DNA of 23,163 nucleotides. Source: DASVXQ01 sp046727955. Its GTDB lineage: Bacteria; Actinomycetota; CALGFH01. Under the pieces are notes generated by a model that saw only the letters and a list, made by a program, of their open reading frames with translations, was not told the origin of the DNA and searched no databases. The translations under genes and the position numbers were made by a program. Of this stretch, positions 13,100-20,636 are shown piece after piece; the stretch's first letter is position 1; each line of letters opens with the position of its first letter. The DNA is taken from NCBI GenBank assembly GCA_046727955.1, contig JBKPDO010000061.1, positions 1 to 23,163 of the forward strand, written 5' to 3'.

Positions 13100-14392
13100 T
13101 CAGGCGAGCAGGAAGTAGCGCAGCCACAGGTACAGCATGGAGATCGCCATCGTGACCGCGGCGACCAGCGCGCCGTACCTGGCGAACTCCAGGAAACCGA
13201 TGCGGTGGCCGGCTCGGTCGGCAAGGCCGAGCACGACCACGTTGGCGCTGGCGCCGATCGCGGTGGCGTTGCCGCCGAGGTCCGCGCCCAGCGCCAGCGC
13301 CCACCACAGCACCCTGGGGTCGTGCCCCTTCGGCATCGTCTCGATCAGCGCGCCGGTGACCGGCGCCATCGTGGCCACATAGGGGATGTTGTCCACGATC
13401 GCCGACAGCGCGCCGGAGACCCACAGCAGCAGGCCGCTGGCGACCAGCAGGCTCCCGCCGGTGGCGCTGGCGGCCGCCTCGGCCAGCGTTGTGACCACGC
13501 CCGTCTTGACCAGGGCGCCGACCATGATGAACAGGCCCATGAAGAACGCCAGCGTCGGCCATTCCACCTCGCGTAGGAACTTGGCGGGGTCGCGGCGGGC
13601 CAGCAGCACCAGCAGCCCCGCGCCCAGCAGCGCCACCACCGACGGCTCGTAGTGCAGCACGCTGTGCAGCGCGAACGCGACCGTGACCACGGCCAGCACG
13701 ACCAGGGCGCGGACCAGCAGCGACGGGTCGGTGATGGCTTCGCGTTCGTCCAGGGCCAGCAGCTCGGCGGCCCGTTCCGGATGGTAGGTCAGCGCGCGGC
13801 CGAACAGGCGCCGCAGCAGCAGGATGAACACGGCCAGGAGCACCACCACCAGGGGGGCCAGGTGGGCCAGGAAGTCGGTGTAGGACAGGCCGGCCTGGCT
13901 GGCGATGATGATGTTGGGCGGGTCGCCGATGAGGGTGGCGGTGCCGCCGATGTTGGAGGCCAGCGCCTCGGCGATCAGGAACGGTACTGGCGGGATGCCG
14001 AGCCGCTCGCAGATGAGCACGGTGACCGGGGCGACCAGCAGCACGGTGGTGACGTTGTCCAGCAGCGCGGATGCGACCGCGGTGATGAGGACCAGGGTGG
14101 CCAGGATGCGCGCCGGGCGGGCGCGGGCGCGCTTGGCCGACCAGATCGCCAGGTAGTCGAACAGCCCGGTGTGCTTGAGCACGCCGACGATCACCATCAT
14201 GCCCAGCAGCAGGAAGATGACGTCCCAGTCGATGCCCAGCCGCTCGGAGTGGAACGCGTCCTCGGAGGACAGCAGCTGCAGGGCGAGCATGAGGCCGGCG
14301 CCGCCGAGCGCGACCGCGACCCGGTTGACCTTCTCGGTGGCGATCAGCAGGTAGGCCGCCGTGAACACGCCGACCGCAAGCGCCGCGCTCAT
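13100..14392 (-). CDS. ArsB/NhaD-family ion transporter (probable Na+/H+ antiporter)
   Basis: 430 residues with about 11-12 hydrophobic segments. Diagnostic stretches of the ion transporter superfamily (ArsB/NhaD/CitM) are duplicated in the two halves: ASALLDNVTTVLLVAPVTVL with NIGGTATLIGDPPNIIIASQ in the first half, and GALSAIVDNIPYVATMAPV with LGGNATAIGASANVVVLG in the second. LLDN/IVDN and the GD.PN/GA.AN loops are the expected discontinuous helix motifs. The substrate may be Na+/H+ or an oxyanion. Coupling (ATGA overlap at 14389-14392) to a CBS-domain protein, and the neighbouring NhaA, favour sodium or proton transport. It is transcribed from the promoter at 14998-15003 behind a structured leader. 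Confidence 0.85.
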   Translation of the reverse strand: MSAALAVGVFTAAYLLIATEKVNRVAVALGGAGLMLALQLLSSEDAFHSERLGIDWDVIFLLLGMMVIVGVLKHTGLFDYLAIWSAKRARARPARILATLVLITAVASALLDNVTTVLLVAPVTVLICERLGIPPVPFLIAEALASNIGGTATLIGDPPNIIIASQAGLSYTDFLAHLAPLVVVLLAVFILLLRRLFGRALTYHPERAAELLALDEREAITDPSLLVRALVVLAVVTVAFALHSVLHYEPSVVALLGAGLLVLLARRDPAKFLREVEWPTLAFFMGLFIMVGALVKTGVVTTLAEAAASATGGSLLVASGLLLWVSGALSAIVDNIPYVATMAPVTGALIETMPKGHDPRVLWWALALGADLGGNATAIGASANVVVLGLADRAGHRIGFLEFARYGALVAAVTMAISMLYLWLRYFLLA

Positions 14393-14835
14393 GGCCGCTT
14401 CAAGAGGTGGGTGAGCAGCCGCGAGCTGGTGATCCCGCCAACCAGGCGGCCGGCGCCGCGGACCGCGAGCAGCGGCAGCCCGGTCTGGGCCATGACCGCG
14501 GCAACCTCGATCAGGGTCGCGTCCGCGTCGACCTCACACGGGCGGAGGGGTCTGGGGGGCAGTAGGTCCTGAACGGTTCGGTCCTGCAGTCGCCGCCACA
14601 GCACGTCCGCCGTGTGCTCGTCCAGCACGTGGGCGAGTGCCTGGTCCTCGGTGACGTAGCGTGGCAGCAGCCAGCCGAGCGTGGTCGTGTCGGTGACCAC
14701 GCCGAGCAGCCGATCCTGCTCATCGACGACCAGGACGCCGTCGACCTGCTCGCTGGCCAGCAACCGCGCCGCTTCGGCAGCATGCGCGGCCGCCGACAGG
14801 ATCGGGAGGGGGAGCGCGAGGTGGCGTGCGCGCAT
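14389..14835 (-). CDS. CBS-domain protein, partner of the ArsB/NhaD-type transporter
   Basis: 148 residues from ATG 14835. This start is chosen because GAGGTGA, a very strong SD, precedes it and MRARHLALPLPILS is a typical CBS N-terminus; an ATG at 14871 has no such SD. Two CBS motifs: residues about 5-55 (AAEAARLLASEQVDGVLVVD, DRLLGVVTDTTTLGWLL) and about 92-147 (DATLIEVAAVMAQTGLPLLA, GRLVGGITSSRLLTHLL). Paired CBS motifs bind adenine nucleotides (ATP, AMP, SAM or c-di-AMP) and gate transporters and enzymes. Its ATGA overlap with the transporter gene suggests it controls that protein according to nucleotide level. It has a long leader containing RNA motif copy A and a short upstream reading frame. 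Confidence 0.85.
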   Translation of the reverse strand: MRARHLALPLPILSAAAHAAEAARLLASEQVDGVLVVDEQDRLLGVVTDTTTLGWLLPRYVTEDQALAHVLDEHTADVLWRRLQDRTVQDLLPPRPLRPCEVDADATLIEVAAVMAQTGLPLLAVRGAGRLVGGITSSRLLTHLLKRP

Positions 14836-14842
14836 CTGCGGC

Positions 14843-14932
14843 TCACCTCGCCAGGCGGCCATCGCCAGCAACGTGGGCAGGCCGGCTCGGAGACGTGCGG
14901 GAGAAATCGATGGTGCGCGAAATCATGGCCAT
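14843..14932 (-). CDS. Possible upstream leader ORF, 29 codons
   Basis: ATG at 14932 follows AGGAG with 10-nt spacing and opens a frame of 29 codons (MAMISRTIDFSRTSPSRPAH, then VAGDGRLAR). The stop TGA at 14843-14845 lies inside the SD GAGGTGA of the CBS gene. The stop is 7 nt before the CBS start, so ribosomes translating it would reach or uncover the CBS ribosome-binding site. The start region lies just after the segment predicted to pair with RNA motif copy A. No homology is known; it could be fortuitous. Confidence 0.35.
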   Translation of the reverse strand: MAMISRTIDFSRTSPSRPAHVAGDGRLAR

Positions 14933-14935
14933 GGA

Positions 14936-14991
14936 CGGCAAGCTCCTGGTCACAGGGGTTCGTGTTTGCCGACCAGGCTTCCCGGCGCACC
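14936..14991 (-). ncRNA. Leader RNA motif, copy A (candidate riboswitch, CBS-transporter operon)
   Basis: The conserved core reads GGTGCGCCGGGAAG, C, CTGGTCGGC (14991 to 14968 on the minus strand). It starts 6 nt after TAGGGT (14998-15003), that is at the expected transcript 5' end. CCGG and CUGG can form a small hairpin with loop GAAGC. Its 3' end CGGCAA (14971-14966) can pair with UUGCCG (14941-14936), which lies directly behind the SD AGGAG of the upstream ORF. Such an arrangement fits translational control. It resembles the nhaA-I (Li+ riboswitch) class from memory; this must be tested. Confidence 0.55.
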
Positions 14992-14997
14992 GCAAAC

Positions 14998-15003
14998 ACC
15001 CTA
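14998..15003 (-). promoter_or_regulatory. -10 box of CBS/ArsB-NhaD operon
   Basis: TAGGGT on the minus strand, 6 nt before leader RNA copy A. The -35 is poor (no TTGACA-like hexamer at 16-18 nt), so an activator or alternative sigma factor is possible. Confidence 0.5.
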
Positions 15004-15124
15004 TCAGGCGCCCTCAAGAAGTGGCCGGCTGTCGCCGTGCCGGCATGGGGTCCTCCACCCATCCGCGGACGGGTGCCTGGCCGGTTGCCGCTCGGGCCAT
15101 CCGACCAACCTGGAGGATGCGCGC

Positions 15125-15130
15125 TAGGGT
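15125..15130 (+). promoter_or_regulatory. -10 box of NfeD/slipin operon
   Basis: TAGGGT at 15125-15130, identical in sequence and position relative to the RNA motif (7 nt) to the divergent promoter at 14998-15003. No clear -35. Confidence 0.5.
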
Positions 15131-15137
15131 GACAGCA

Positions 15138-15190
15138 GGTGCGCCGGGAAGCCTGGTCGGCTGAATTGGTCCCGTCCTGGGAGGCCCGGC
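15138..15190 (+). ncRNA. Leader RNA motif, copy B (candidate riboswitch, NfeD operon)
   Basis: The 24-nt core at 15138-15161 is identical to copy A. It starts 7 nt after TAGGGT. The leader is only about 53 nt to the ATG at 15191. GCCGGG within the motif (15143-15148) is complementary to CCCGGC at 15185-15190, which lies exactly between the SD GGGAGG and the ATG, so motif folding and ribosome access can be mutually exclusive. Same sequence placed in front of two divergent ion/membrane operons argues for a shared trans or ligand signal. Confidence 0.55.
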
Positions 15191-16588
15191 ATGCGCACGG
15201 CAAGGCGCGCCCCACGCACCAGCCTGGTCCGCCGGAACGATCGGCCTCGACCGATCAGCGCAGGGCCGCGCCGCCTTGGTCGCCCGCTCGGCGCCGCCGC
15301 CCTTGCCGCCGCTCTTGCCCTGTTGGGCCTGCTGCTCGGCCACGCTGTGGCGGCGGCGCAGGCGCAGCGTTCGAGCGTGCTGGTCAGCCGAGTCGACGGT
15401 GCGATCACGCCGGTGATTGCCGACCACCTGGCCGACGGCGTCCACGCCGCCGAGCGCGAGCGGCACGCCGCCTTCGTCGTCGAGCTGGACACCCCGGGCG
15501 GGCTAGACGCCGCCATGCGCGACATCATCCAGGCGTTCCTGGGCGCTCGCGTCCCGGTCGTGGTCCACGTCACGCCCGCCGGTGCGCGGGCGGCGTCGGC
15601 AGGCGCGCTGATCACGATGGCCGCGCATGTGGCCGCCATGGCGCCTGGGACCACGATCGGCGCGGCCACCCCGGTCGACCTGCAAGGCGGCGAGATCTCC
15701 GACAAGGTGATCAACGACGCGGCGTCGTTTGCCGAGGCGGTCGCGGCCCAGCGGGGACGCAGCCGCCAGTTCGCCGTCCAGGCCGTCCGCGAGGGCCGCT
15801 CGGTCACCGCCGAGCAGGCACGGCAGCTCGTTGTTGTCGACCTGCTCGCCCGCGACCGTGACGGGCTGCTGCGCGCGCTCGACGGCCGCCAGGTCCGCCT
15901 CGCCCCGGACGCCACGGTGACCCTGCACACGGCCCAGGCCAGTGTGGTCGAGTACGGCATGGGGCCGCTGCGGTCGCTGCTGCAGCGCCTGGCCGACCCG
16001 AATCTTGCGTTCCTGTTGCTGTCGATTGGCGCCTTGGCGCTCATCTACGAGCTGGCCAGCCCGGGCATGGGGCTTGGTGGAGTGCTGGGCACCATCATGC
16101 TCGTGCTCGGCTTCGTCGCGCTGTCGGTGCTGCCGGTCAACCTGGCCGGGCTGCTGCTGCTCGGCCTGGCCGCCGCGCTGTTCGTCGGCGAGGTGTTCGC
16201 CCCGGGGGTTGGCGTGTTCGCCGCCGGAGGAACCATCGCGCTGCTGGCGGCGGGGCTGCTGCTGTTCGAGGGGTCCGTCGCCGTGTCGCCTGCCGTGCTG
16301 TGGCCAACCGCACTGGTCATCGGCGCCGGCACGCTGCTGGCAGGGCGGCTGACCTGGCGGGCGCGCCGCACCCCCAGCCTGAGCGGGGTGCAGACTCTCA
16401 TCGGCCGCCAGGCGGTGGTGCGGCGCGTCCTGGACGACCAGACCGGTCAGGTCATGGTCGACGGGGCCTGGTGGACGGTCCGCAGCCCCACCGCCACGCT
16501 CCACAAGGACCAGACGGTCCGCGTCGTCGCCGTGGACGGCGTGGTGCTGCTGGTCGAGCCCGTCAACACCCAGGAGGCCAAGTCATGA
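15191..16588 (+). CDS. NfeD-family membrane-bound serine protease (ClpP class)
   Basis: 465 residues from ATG 15191 (GGGAGG 6 nt upstream). A basic N-terminus and one membrane/signal helix (about 33-56) precede a ClpP-like protease domain (about 61-235). It has the oxyanion glycines in ELDTPGGLD (98-106), nucleophile Ser 136 in AASAGALITM and Lys 172 in EISDKVINDA, the Ser-Lys dyad of NfeD/SppA-type enzymes. Four to five membrane helices follow (about 267-385), and a C-terminal NfeD OB-fold (about 398-458: LIGRQAVVRRVLDDQTGQVM). This is the long NfeD1b form. It overlaps the SPFH gene by 4 nt; archaeal and bacterial NfeD proteases cut the C-terminus of the partner slipin, and the pair acts in membrane quality control. 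Confidence 0.92.
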   Translation: MRTARRAPRTSLVRRNDRPRPISAGPRRLGRPLGAAALAAALALLGLLLGHAVAAAQAQRSSVLVSRVDGAITPVIADHLADGVHAAERERHAAFVVELDTPGGLDAAMRDIIQAFLGARVPVVVHVTPAGARAASAGALITMAAHVAAMAPGTTIGAATPVDLQGGEISDKVINDAASFAEAVAAQRGRSRQFAVQAVREGRSVTAEQARQLVVVDLLARDRDGLLRALDGRQVRLAPDATVTLHTAQASVVEYGMGPLRSLLQRLADPNLAFLLLSIGALALIYELASPGMGLGGVLGTIMLVLGFVALSVLPVNLAGLLLLGLAAALFVGEVFAPGVGVFAAGGTIALLAAGLLLFEGSVAVSPAVLWPTALVIGAGTLLAGRLTWRARRTPSLSGVQTLIGRQAVVRRVLDDQTGQVMVDGAWWTVRSPTATLHKDQTVRVVAVDGVVLLVEPVNTQEAKS

Positions 16589-17382
16589 TCATCGGAGTGC
16601 TCATCGCCGCCGTGGTGCTGCTGCTGCTCGTTTCCGCCTCGGTCCGGATCGTGCCCGAATACGAACGCGGGGTGATCTTCCGGCTGGGCCGGGTCATCGA
16701 TGCCAAAGGACCGGGCCTGTTCTTCCTGATCCCCATCGTCGACCGCATGAGACGGGTCAGCCTGCGGACCATCACCATGGACATCCCCCCGCAGGACGTG
16801 ATCACCAAAGACAACGTGACCGTGCGGGTCAACGCCGTGACCTATTTCAACGTCGCCGACCCGGTCCGCTCGGTGATCGCCATCGAGAACCACTTCGTGG
16901 GCACCTCCCAGATCTCGCAGACCACCCTGCGCAGCGTCCTCGGCCAGGTCGACCTGGACGAGCTGCTCATCAAACGCGAGGACATCAACGCCCGCCTGCA
17001 GCAGATCATCGACGAGGTGACCAACCCCTGGGGGGTGAAGGTCACCCTGGTTGAGGTCAAGGACGTCGAGCTGCCCGAGGCGATGCGCCGCGCCATGGCG
17101 CGCCAAGCCGAGGCGGAGCGGGAGCGGCGCGCCAAGGTCATCCACGCCCTCGGCGAGTTCGAGGCCGCAGAGACCCTCGGCAACGCCGCCGAGATCCTCG
17201 AGGTCCACCCGGCCGCGATGCAGCTGCGGGTGCTGTCGACCATGGCCGAGGTCTCCGCCGAGCGCAACTCGACCCTGATCTTCCCGCTGCCCATGGAGAT
17301 CCTGCGCCTGGTCGACACCCTCCGCGGCGTCGCCCCGCCATCCCGCGACCAGCAGGCACCGCCGGCCGAACGGCAGGGCTGA
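16585..17382 (+). CDS. SPFH/stomatin-like protein (slipin)
   Basis: 265 residues from ATG 16585 (AGGAGG at 16572-16577; ATGA overlap with the NfeD stop). One N-terminal membrane helix (about 2-19) is followed by an SPFH/band 7 domain: RIVPEYERGVIFRLGRVIDA, DIPPQDVITKDNVTVRVNAV, then a coiled coil (EAMRRAMARQAEAERERRAK). The C-terminal end ERNSTLIFPLPMEILRLVDT is the typical slipin segment and likely near the NfeD cleavage region. Slipins form oligomers at the inner face of the membrane and organise lipid microdomains. The gene order NfeD-slipin is conserved in bacteria and archaea. Confidence 0.93.
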   Translation: MIIGVLIAAVVLLLLVSASVRIVPEYERGVIFRLGRVIDAKGPGLFFLIPIVDRMRRVSLRTITMDIPPQDVITKDNVTVRVNAVTYFNVADPVRSVIAIENHFVGTSQISQTTLRSVLGQVDLDELLIKREDINARLQQIIDEVTNPWGVKVTLVEVKDVELPEAMRRAMARQAEAERERRAKVIHALGEFEAAETLGNAAEILEVHPAAMQLRVLSTMAEVSAERNSTLIFPLPMEILRLVDTLRGVAPPSRDQQAPPAERQG

Positions 17383-17426
17383 ACCGCCGCCAGGGGCTCG
17401 TCACCTGCGTGCACGAACCGCATCGC

Positions 17427-17432
17427 TAGGAT
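17427..17432 (+). promoter_or_regulatory. Possible -10 box for nhaA
   Basis: TAGGAT lies 36 nt before the TTG start of nhaA and would give a leader of about 30 nt with the SD GAAAGG. The leader RNA motif seen in front of the two divergent operons is absent here. Confidence 0.35.
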
Positions 17433-17468
17433 GAGCCGGTCACGCCCCGACATCCCGAAAGGCTGCCA

Positions 17469-19391
17469 TTGGATCGTCAGGCCGAAGCCCGACCCGGGCG
17501 TCCGCTCACCCAACGGACTGCCTGGGTTCGGAACCTCGCGGCGCCGATCCGAGAGTTCGTCGCCACCGAGAACGCCAGCGCCGTCATCCTGCTCGCGGCC
17601 ACCGTCGTCGCGCTGCTGTGGGCGAACTCGCCGTGGGGCGCCACCTACGAGCGGGTCTGGTCGGCGGAGCTGTCGCTGCGCTTGTCGGGTGCGGAGCTGT
17701 CGCTTGACCTGCGCCACTGGATCAACGACGGCCTGATGGCCTTCTTCTTCTTCGTGGTCGGGCTGGAGATCAGGCGTGAGTTCGACATGGGCGAGCTGCG
17801 CGAGCGCCGTCGCGGCGTCACCCCCGCCCTCGCCGGGATCGGCGGGATGGTCGCTCCGGCGCTCCTGTATCTCGCCTTCAACGCCGGTGAGCCATCGGCG
17901 CGGGGCTGGGGGATCCCGATGGCAACCGATACGGCCTTCGCCCTTGGCGTGCTGTCGCTGGTGGGTCGACGGTACTCCGGCCGGGCCCGCGTGTTCCTGC
18001 TGACGCTGGTGATCGTGGACGACATCGCCGCGCTGATCGTTATCGCGCTGGCCTACACCAGCGATATCTCGGCCCTCGCGCTACTGGTCGCCGTCGGCCT
18101 GTACGGCGTGGTGCTGGTGCTGCGCCGGGCAGGGGTCCGTCACGGCGTCCCGTATTTCATCGTCGGCCTTGGCATTTGGCTTGCCATGCTGGCGTCGGGT
18201 GTGCATCCCACGATCGCGGGCGTGGCCGTGGGCCTGCTCGCCACCGCCTACCCGCCGTCACGGGAAGAGCTGCAGCGCGCCGGGGCCCTGTGGCGGCTGT
18301 TCCGCGAGCAGCCCACGCCCCAGTACGCCCGCTCGGCCAGCATGGGATTGAGCCTGACGATCTCGCCCAACGAGCGGCTGCAGCAGCTGTTCCACCCCTG
18401 GACGAGTCTGGTGATCGTCCCGCTGTTTGCGCTGGCCAACGCTGGGGCGGAGATCAGCCGCGAGGTCCTTGCCCGCGCGGTTTCCTCGCCGGTCATGGTC
18501 GGGATCGTGGTTGGTCTGGTTGGCGGCAAGCTGATCGGGATCACCGGTGCCACCTGGTTGGTGACCCGCCGTCGGCTCGGGGGCCTGCCGCTGACCCTGC
18601 CATGGCCGTCGCTTGTCGGGGTGGCGACTGTCGCCGGGATCGGGTTCACCGTCTCGCTGCTCATCGCCGACATCTCCCTCAGCGGGCGGGACCTCGAGGA
18701 GGCCAGGCTCGGCATCCTCGCCGCCTCGATCCTTGCCGCGTGCCTTGGCTGGCTGGTGTTCCGCGTGATCGAGCGTCTGCCGCGGCGCTTGCTCGCCTCT
18801 GGGCAGGCGGGTGTGGCCCCACCGCTGGTGGATCTGGCCGACCCCGTCGATCCCGAGCGTGACCACATCCGCGGGCCCAGGGACGCGCCGGTCACGCTGG
18901 TGGAGTACGCCGACTTCGAGTGCCCCTATTGTGGGCAGGCCGAGCCGGTCATCAGGCAGCTGCTGGCGGGGTTCGGCAATGAGCTGCGGTATGTGTTCCG
19001 CCATCTGCCGCTTGCCGACGTGCACGAGTACGCCCAGCTCGCGGCCGAGGCCTCCGAGGCGGCCCACGCCCAGGGGAGATTCTGGGAGATGCACGACCTG
19101 CTGTTCGCCCACTCCGATGCCCTCAGCCCAGACGATCTGCACCGCTACGCCGCCGAGCTCGGACTGGACGTCGAGCGCTTCTCCCACGCGCTGCGGACCC
19201 GCAAGTACGCGTTGCGGGTCGCCCGCGACGTCGACAGCGCAGATCAGAGCGGTGTCGCCGGCACGCCCACCTTCTTTGCCAACGGCCGGCGGCACCAGGG
19301 CGCTTACGACCTCGACACGCTCATCCAAATCGTCAAACGGGAAGCCAAAGCGGCGGCCCGGCAGGCAATCGACCCGGCCACTGGCCGATGA
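17469..19391 (+). CDS. nhaA: NhaA-type Na+/H+ antiporter fused to a DsbA-like thioredoxin domain
   Basis: 640 residues. The start is TTG at 17469, with GAAAGG upstream. Residues about 20-440 are a complete NhaA: IRREFDMGELRERRRGVTPA, ATDTAFALGVLSL (Asp 154, equivalent to E. coli Asp 133), LVIVDDIAALIVIAL (Asp 184/185, equivalent to the ion-binding Asp 163/164), and GGKLIGI (Lys 354, equivalent to Lys 300). The C-terminal part (about 463-635) is a DsbA-like domain with active site FECPYCGQ (Cys 485, Cys 488) and the cis-proline in GVAGTPTFFANGRR. This two-domain form is known in actinobacteria. The antiporter exchanges cytoplasmic Na+ for H+; the role of the thioredoxin fold (redox sensing or thiol exchange) is not established. 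Codon use is normal and no truncation is seen. Confidence 0.93.
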   Translation: MDRQAEARPGRPLTQRTAWVRNLAAPIREFVATENASAVILLAATVVALLWANSPWGATYERVWSAELSLRLSGAELSLDLRHWINDGLMAFFFFVVGLEIRREFDMGELRERRRGVTPALAGIGGMVAPALLYLAFNAGEPSARGWGIPMATDTAFALGVLSLVGRRYSGRARVFLLTLVIVDDIAALIVIALAYTSDISALALLVAVGLYGVVLVLRRAGVRHGVPYFIVGLGIWLAMLASGVHPTIAGVAVGLLATAYPPSREELQRAGALWRLFREQPTPQYARSASMGLSLTISPNERLQQLFHPWTSLVIVPLFALANAGAEISREVLARAVSSPVMVGIVVGLVGGKLIGITGATWLVTRRRLGGLPLTLPWPSLVGVATVAGIGFTVSLLIADISLSGRDLEEARLGILAASILAACLGWLVFRVIERLPRRLLASGQAGVAPPLVDLADPVDPERDHIRGPRDAPVTLVEYADFECPYCGQAEPVIRQLLAGFGNELRYVFRHLPLADVHEYAQLAAEASEAAHAQGRFWEMHDLLFAHSDALSPDDLHRYAAELGLDVERFSHALRTRKYALRVARDVDSADQSGVAGTPTFFANGRRHQGAYDLDTLIQIVKREAKAAARQAIDPATGR

Positions 19392-19439
19392 GGCACTGTC
19401 AGAAGTCGACAGAAAGACTCGAAACTCCACCCGACCGGT

Positions 19440-19468
19440 GGCGTCCGATCCGTTCCGACGCGGACGCC
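19440..19468 (+). terminator. Candidate terminator after nhaA
   Basis: GGCGTCCG (19440-19447) pairs perfectly with CGGACGCC (19461-19468) over a 13-nt loop, about 50 bp after the nhaA stop. CCACC/GGTGG just before adds another small stem. No T-tract. Confidence 0.45.
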
Positions 19469-19507
19469 TGTGACGCGCCGGTCCTGCGCGCTCACCGACT
19501 GATTGAT

Positions 19508-20469
19508 CGCAGTGTCCGTGATGCTTCTTCACGTGGGTACCCGGTGCAGCCAGCGGCCCAGGCACACCAGCGCCCCAGCGGCCCGGAAGACGTCCCGGAC
19601 CCGGTACAACAGGCCCCGCCAGCGGCGCAGCGCCCAGGCGTTGGCCAGGTGGCCGATCGACTGCTCCACCAGCGCGCGTAGCCCAGCCTGGAGGCGGTTG
19701 AACGCCCGCTGCCCCTCGCTGAGCCGGTCCTTGGTCCGCCGGTCCCCGACCGGCGCATGCCAGTGCTCGCGCGTCTTGGCCATCCCCCGAAACCCCCGGT
19801 CCAACAGGCCGGCGACGCCACTGGCGTCCAGCACCTCGCCAAGCCCCGACAGCTCGACGAGCTCGTGCTCGTGGCAGCTGCCCGGCCAGCCCCGTCGCAC
19901 CACAGCAGGTCGCCCCAGATGGTGCTCACCGACAACCCCTGGGCGGTGTGGGCGTGGCGCTTGGCGTCGTACAGGACCTTCTGGTTTGCCCATGACCTGG
20001 GTCGTTGTACCCGGGTGGCGAGCCCGTCCACGCACACCGCCTCGCCGGCCTGGGCCATCTCCCCAAGCCACTGGCGCAGCTCCTCCAGGGTGGTGATGAA
20101 CGTCCCGTCGGGCTGGCAGTACCCGATGGCGGCCAACTCGGCAAGCAGCAGGTCCATGCTGTCGCCGACCTCGGTCTTGGAGATCCCGACCGCCCGGCCC
20201 GCCCGCCGGTACGACAACCCGTCCAACACCACCGCCGCAACGGCATCCAGGCGGACCTCCAGGGCAAGCGGTGGGTTGCCGCCGAGTCCGGGTGGGCGGG
20301 GTGGGGCCAGGTGCGCCAGGCGGGCGGCCAGCCAGGCCAGCACCGGTGCGGGCAGCGATGAACGCGGGCAGTATGACAACGGCGACCAGACCTCCTGGCA
20401 AGCGTGAGAACCTGCCTATGGTCTGGTCCCCGTCAATGTCAGGACGCACGGAGCATCACGGACACCCTC
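19508..20469 (-). mobile_element. IS5-like insertion sequence, about 960 bp
   Basis: Ends carry the inverted repeat GTGTCCGTGATGC (19512-19524) and its complement (20453-20465); comparison with the remnants at 9838-10283 extends the left end to GAGGGTGTCCGTGATGC (20469 inward). It contains one transposase reading frame on the minus strand. No clear target duplication is visible. The element sits between nhaA and the next module. Fragments of a sister element at 9838-9964 and 10171-10283 show repeated activity in this genome. Confidence 0.8.
19529..20379 (-). pseudogene. IS5-family DDE transposase, interrupted by a one-base frameshift
   Basis: About 283 residues when the two frames are joined. 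The N-terminal frame begins at TTG 20379 (AGGAGG at 20391-20396): a helix-turn-helix (YRRAGRAVGISKTEVGDSMD), then AVCVDGLATRVQRP with the first catalytic Asp. At the G run 19890-19893 (four G on the minus strand) the frame changes by -1, and the second frame continues WPGSCHEHELVELSGLGEV, GLLDRGFRGMAK (second Asp) and NRLQAGLRALVEQSIGHLAN (catalytic Glu) to the stop at 19529. All three DDE residues are present. Loss of one G is the simplest cause; programmed -1 frameshifting, known in parts of the IS5 family, is possible, but no canonical slippery heptamer is seen. Confidence 0.8.
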
Positions 20470-20484
20470 ATTCAATTCACGCCG

Positions 20485-20500
20485 GGCGCGGCTGCGCGCC
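20485..20500. terminator. Strong short hairpin
   Basis: GGCGCG (20485-20490), loop GCTG, CGCGCC (20495-20500), followed by GCCCCG. It lies between the IS and the promoter of leader copy C, and could separate transcription units on either strand. Confidence 0.3.
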
Positions 20501-20558
20501 GCCCCGTGGGGAAGCCAGCCCGTGACGCTCATGCTTTCACCACCACACGCCAGGGGAC

Positions 20559-20564
20559 TATGCT
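20559..20564 (+). promoter_or_regulatory. -10 box ahead of leader RNA copy C
   Basis: TATGCT at 20559-20564 ends 7 nt before copy C, the same spacing as the other two promoters. Confidence 0.45.
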
Positions 20565-20571
20565 TTGGCTA

Positions 20572-20636
20572 GGTGCGCCGGGAAGGCTGGTCGGCACGTC
20601 CGGGTGATCCGCGACCGTCCGGAGGTTTGCCGTGCC
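20572..20636 (+). ncRNA. Leader RNA motif, copy C (candidate riboswitch)
   Basis: The 24-nt core at 20572-20595 differs from copies A and B at one position (GGTGCGCCGGGAAG, G, CTGGTCGGC); the changed base would be in the hairpin loop. GGCACG (20593-20598) can pair with CGTGCC (20631-20636), covering a GTG start at 20632, and GTCCGG (20599-20604) can pair into the SD region CCGGAGG (20619-20625). Copies A and C also share GGAG-N-TTGCCGT-like sequence after the core. The downstream gene is not recognisable. Confidence 0.5.

Noticed and set aside
19400..20500. Target-site duplication for the IS5-like element
   Set aside because: The flanks of the two inverted-repeat ends show no matching short direct repeat at any reasonable boundary.
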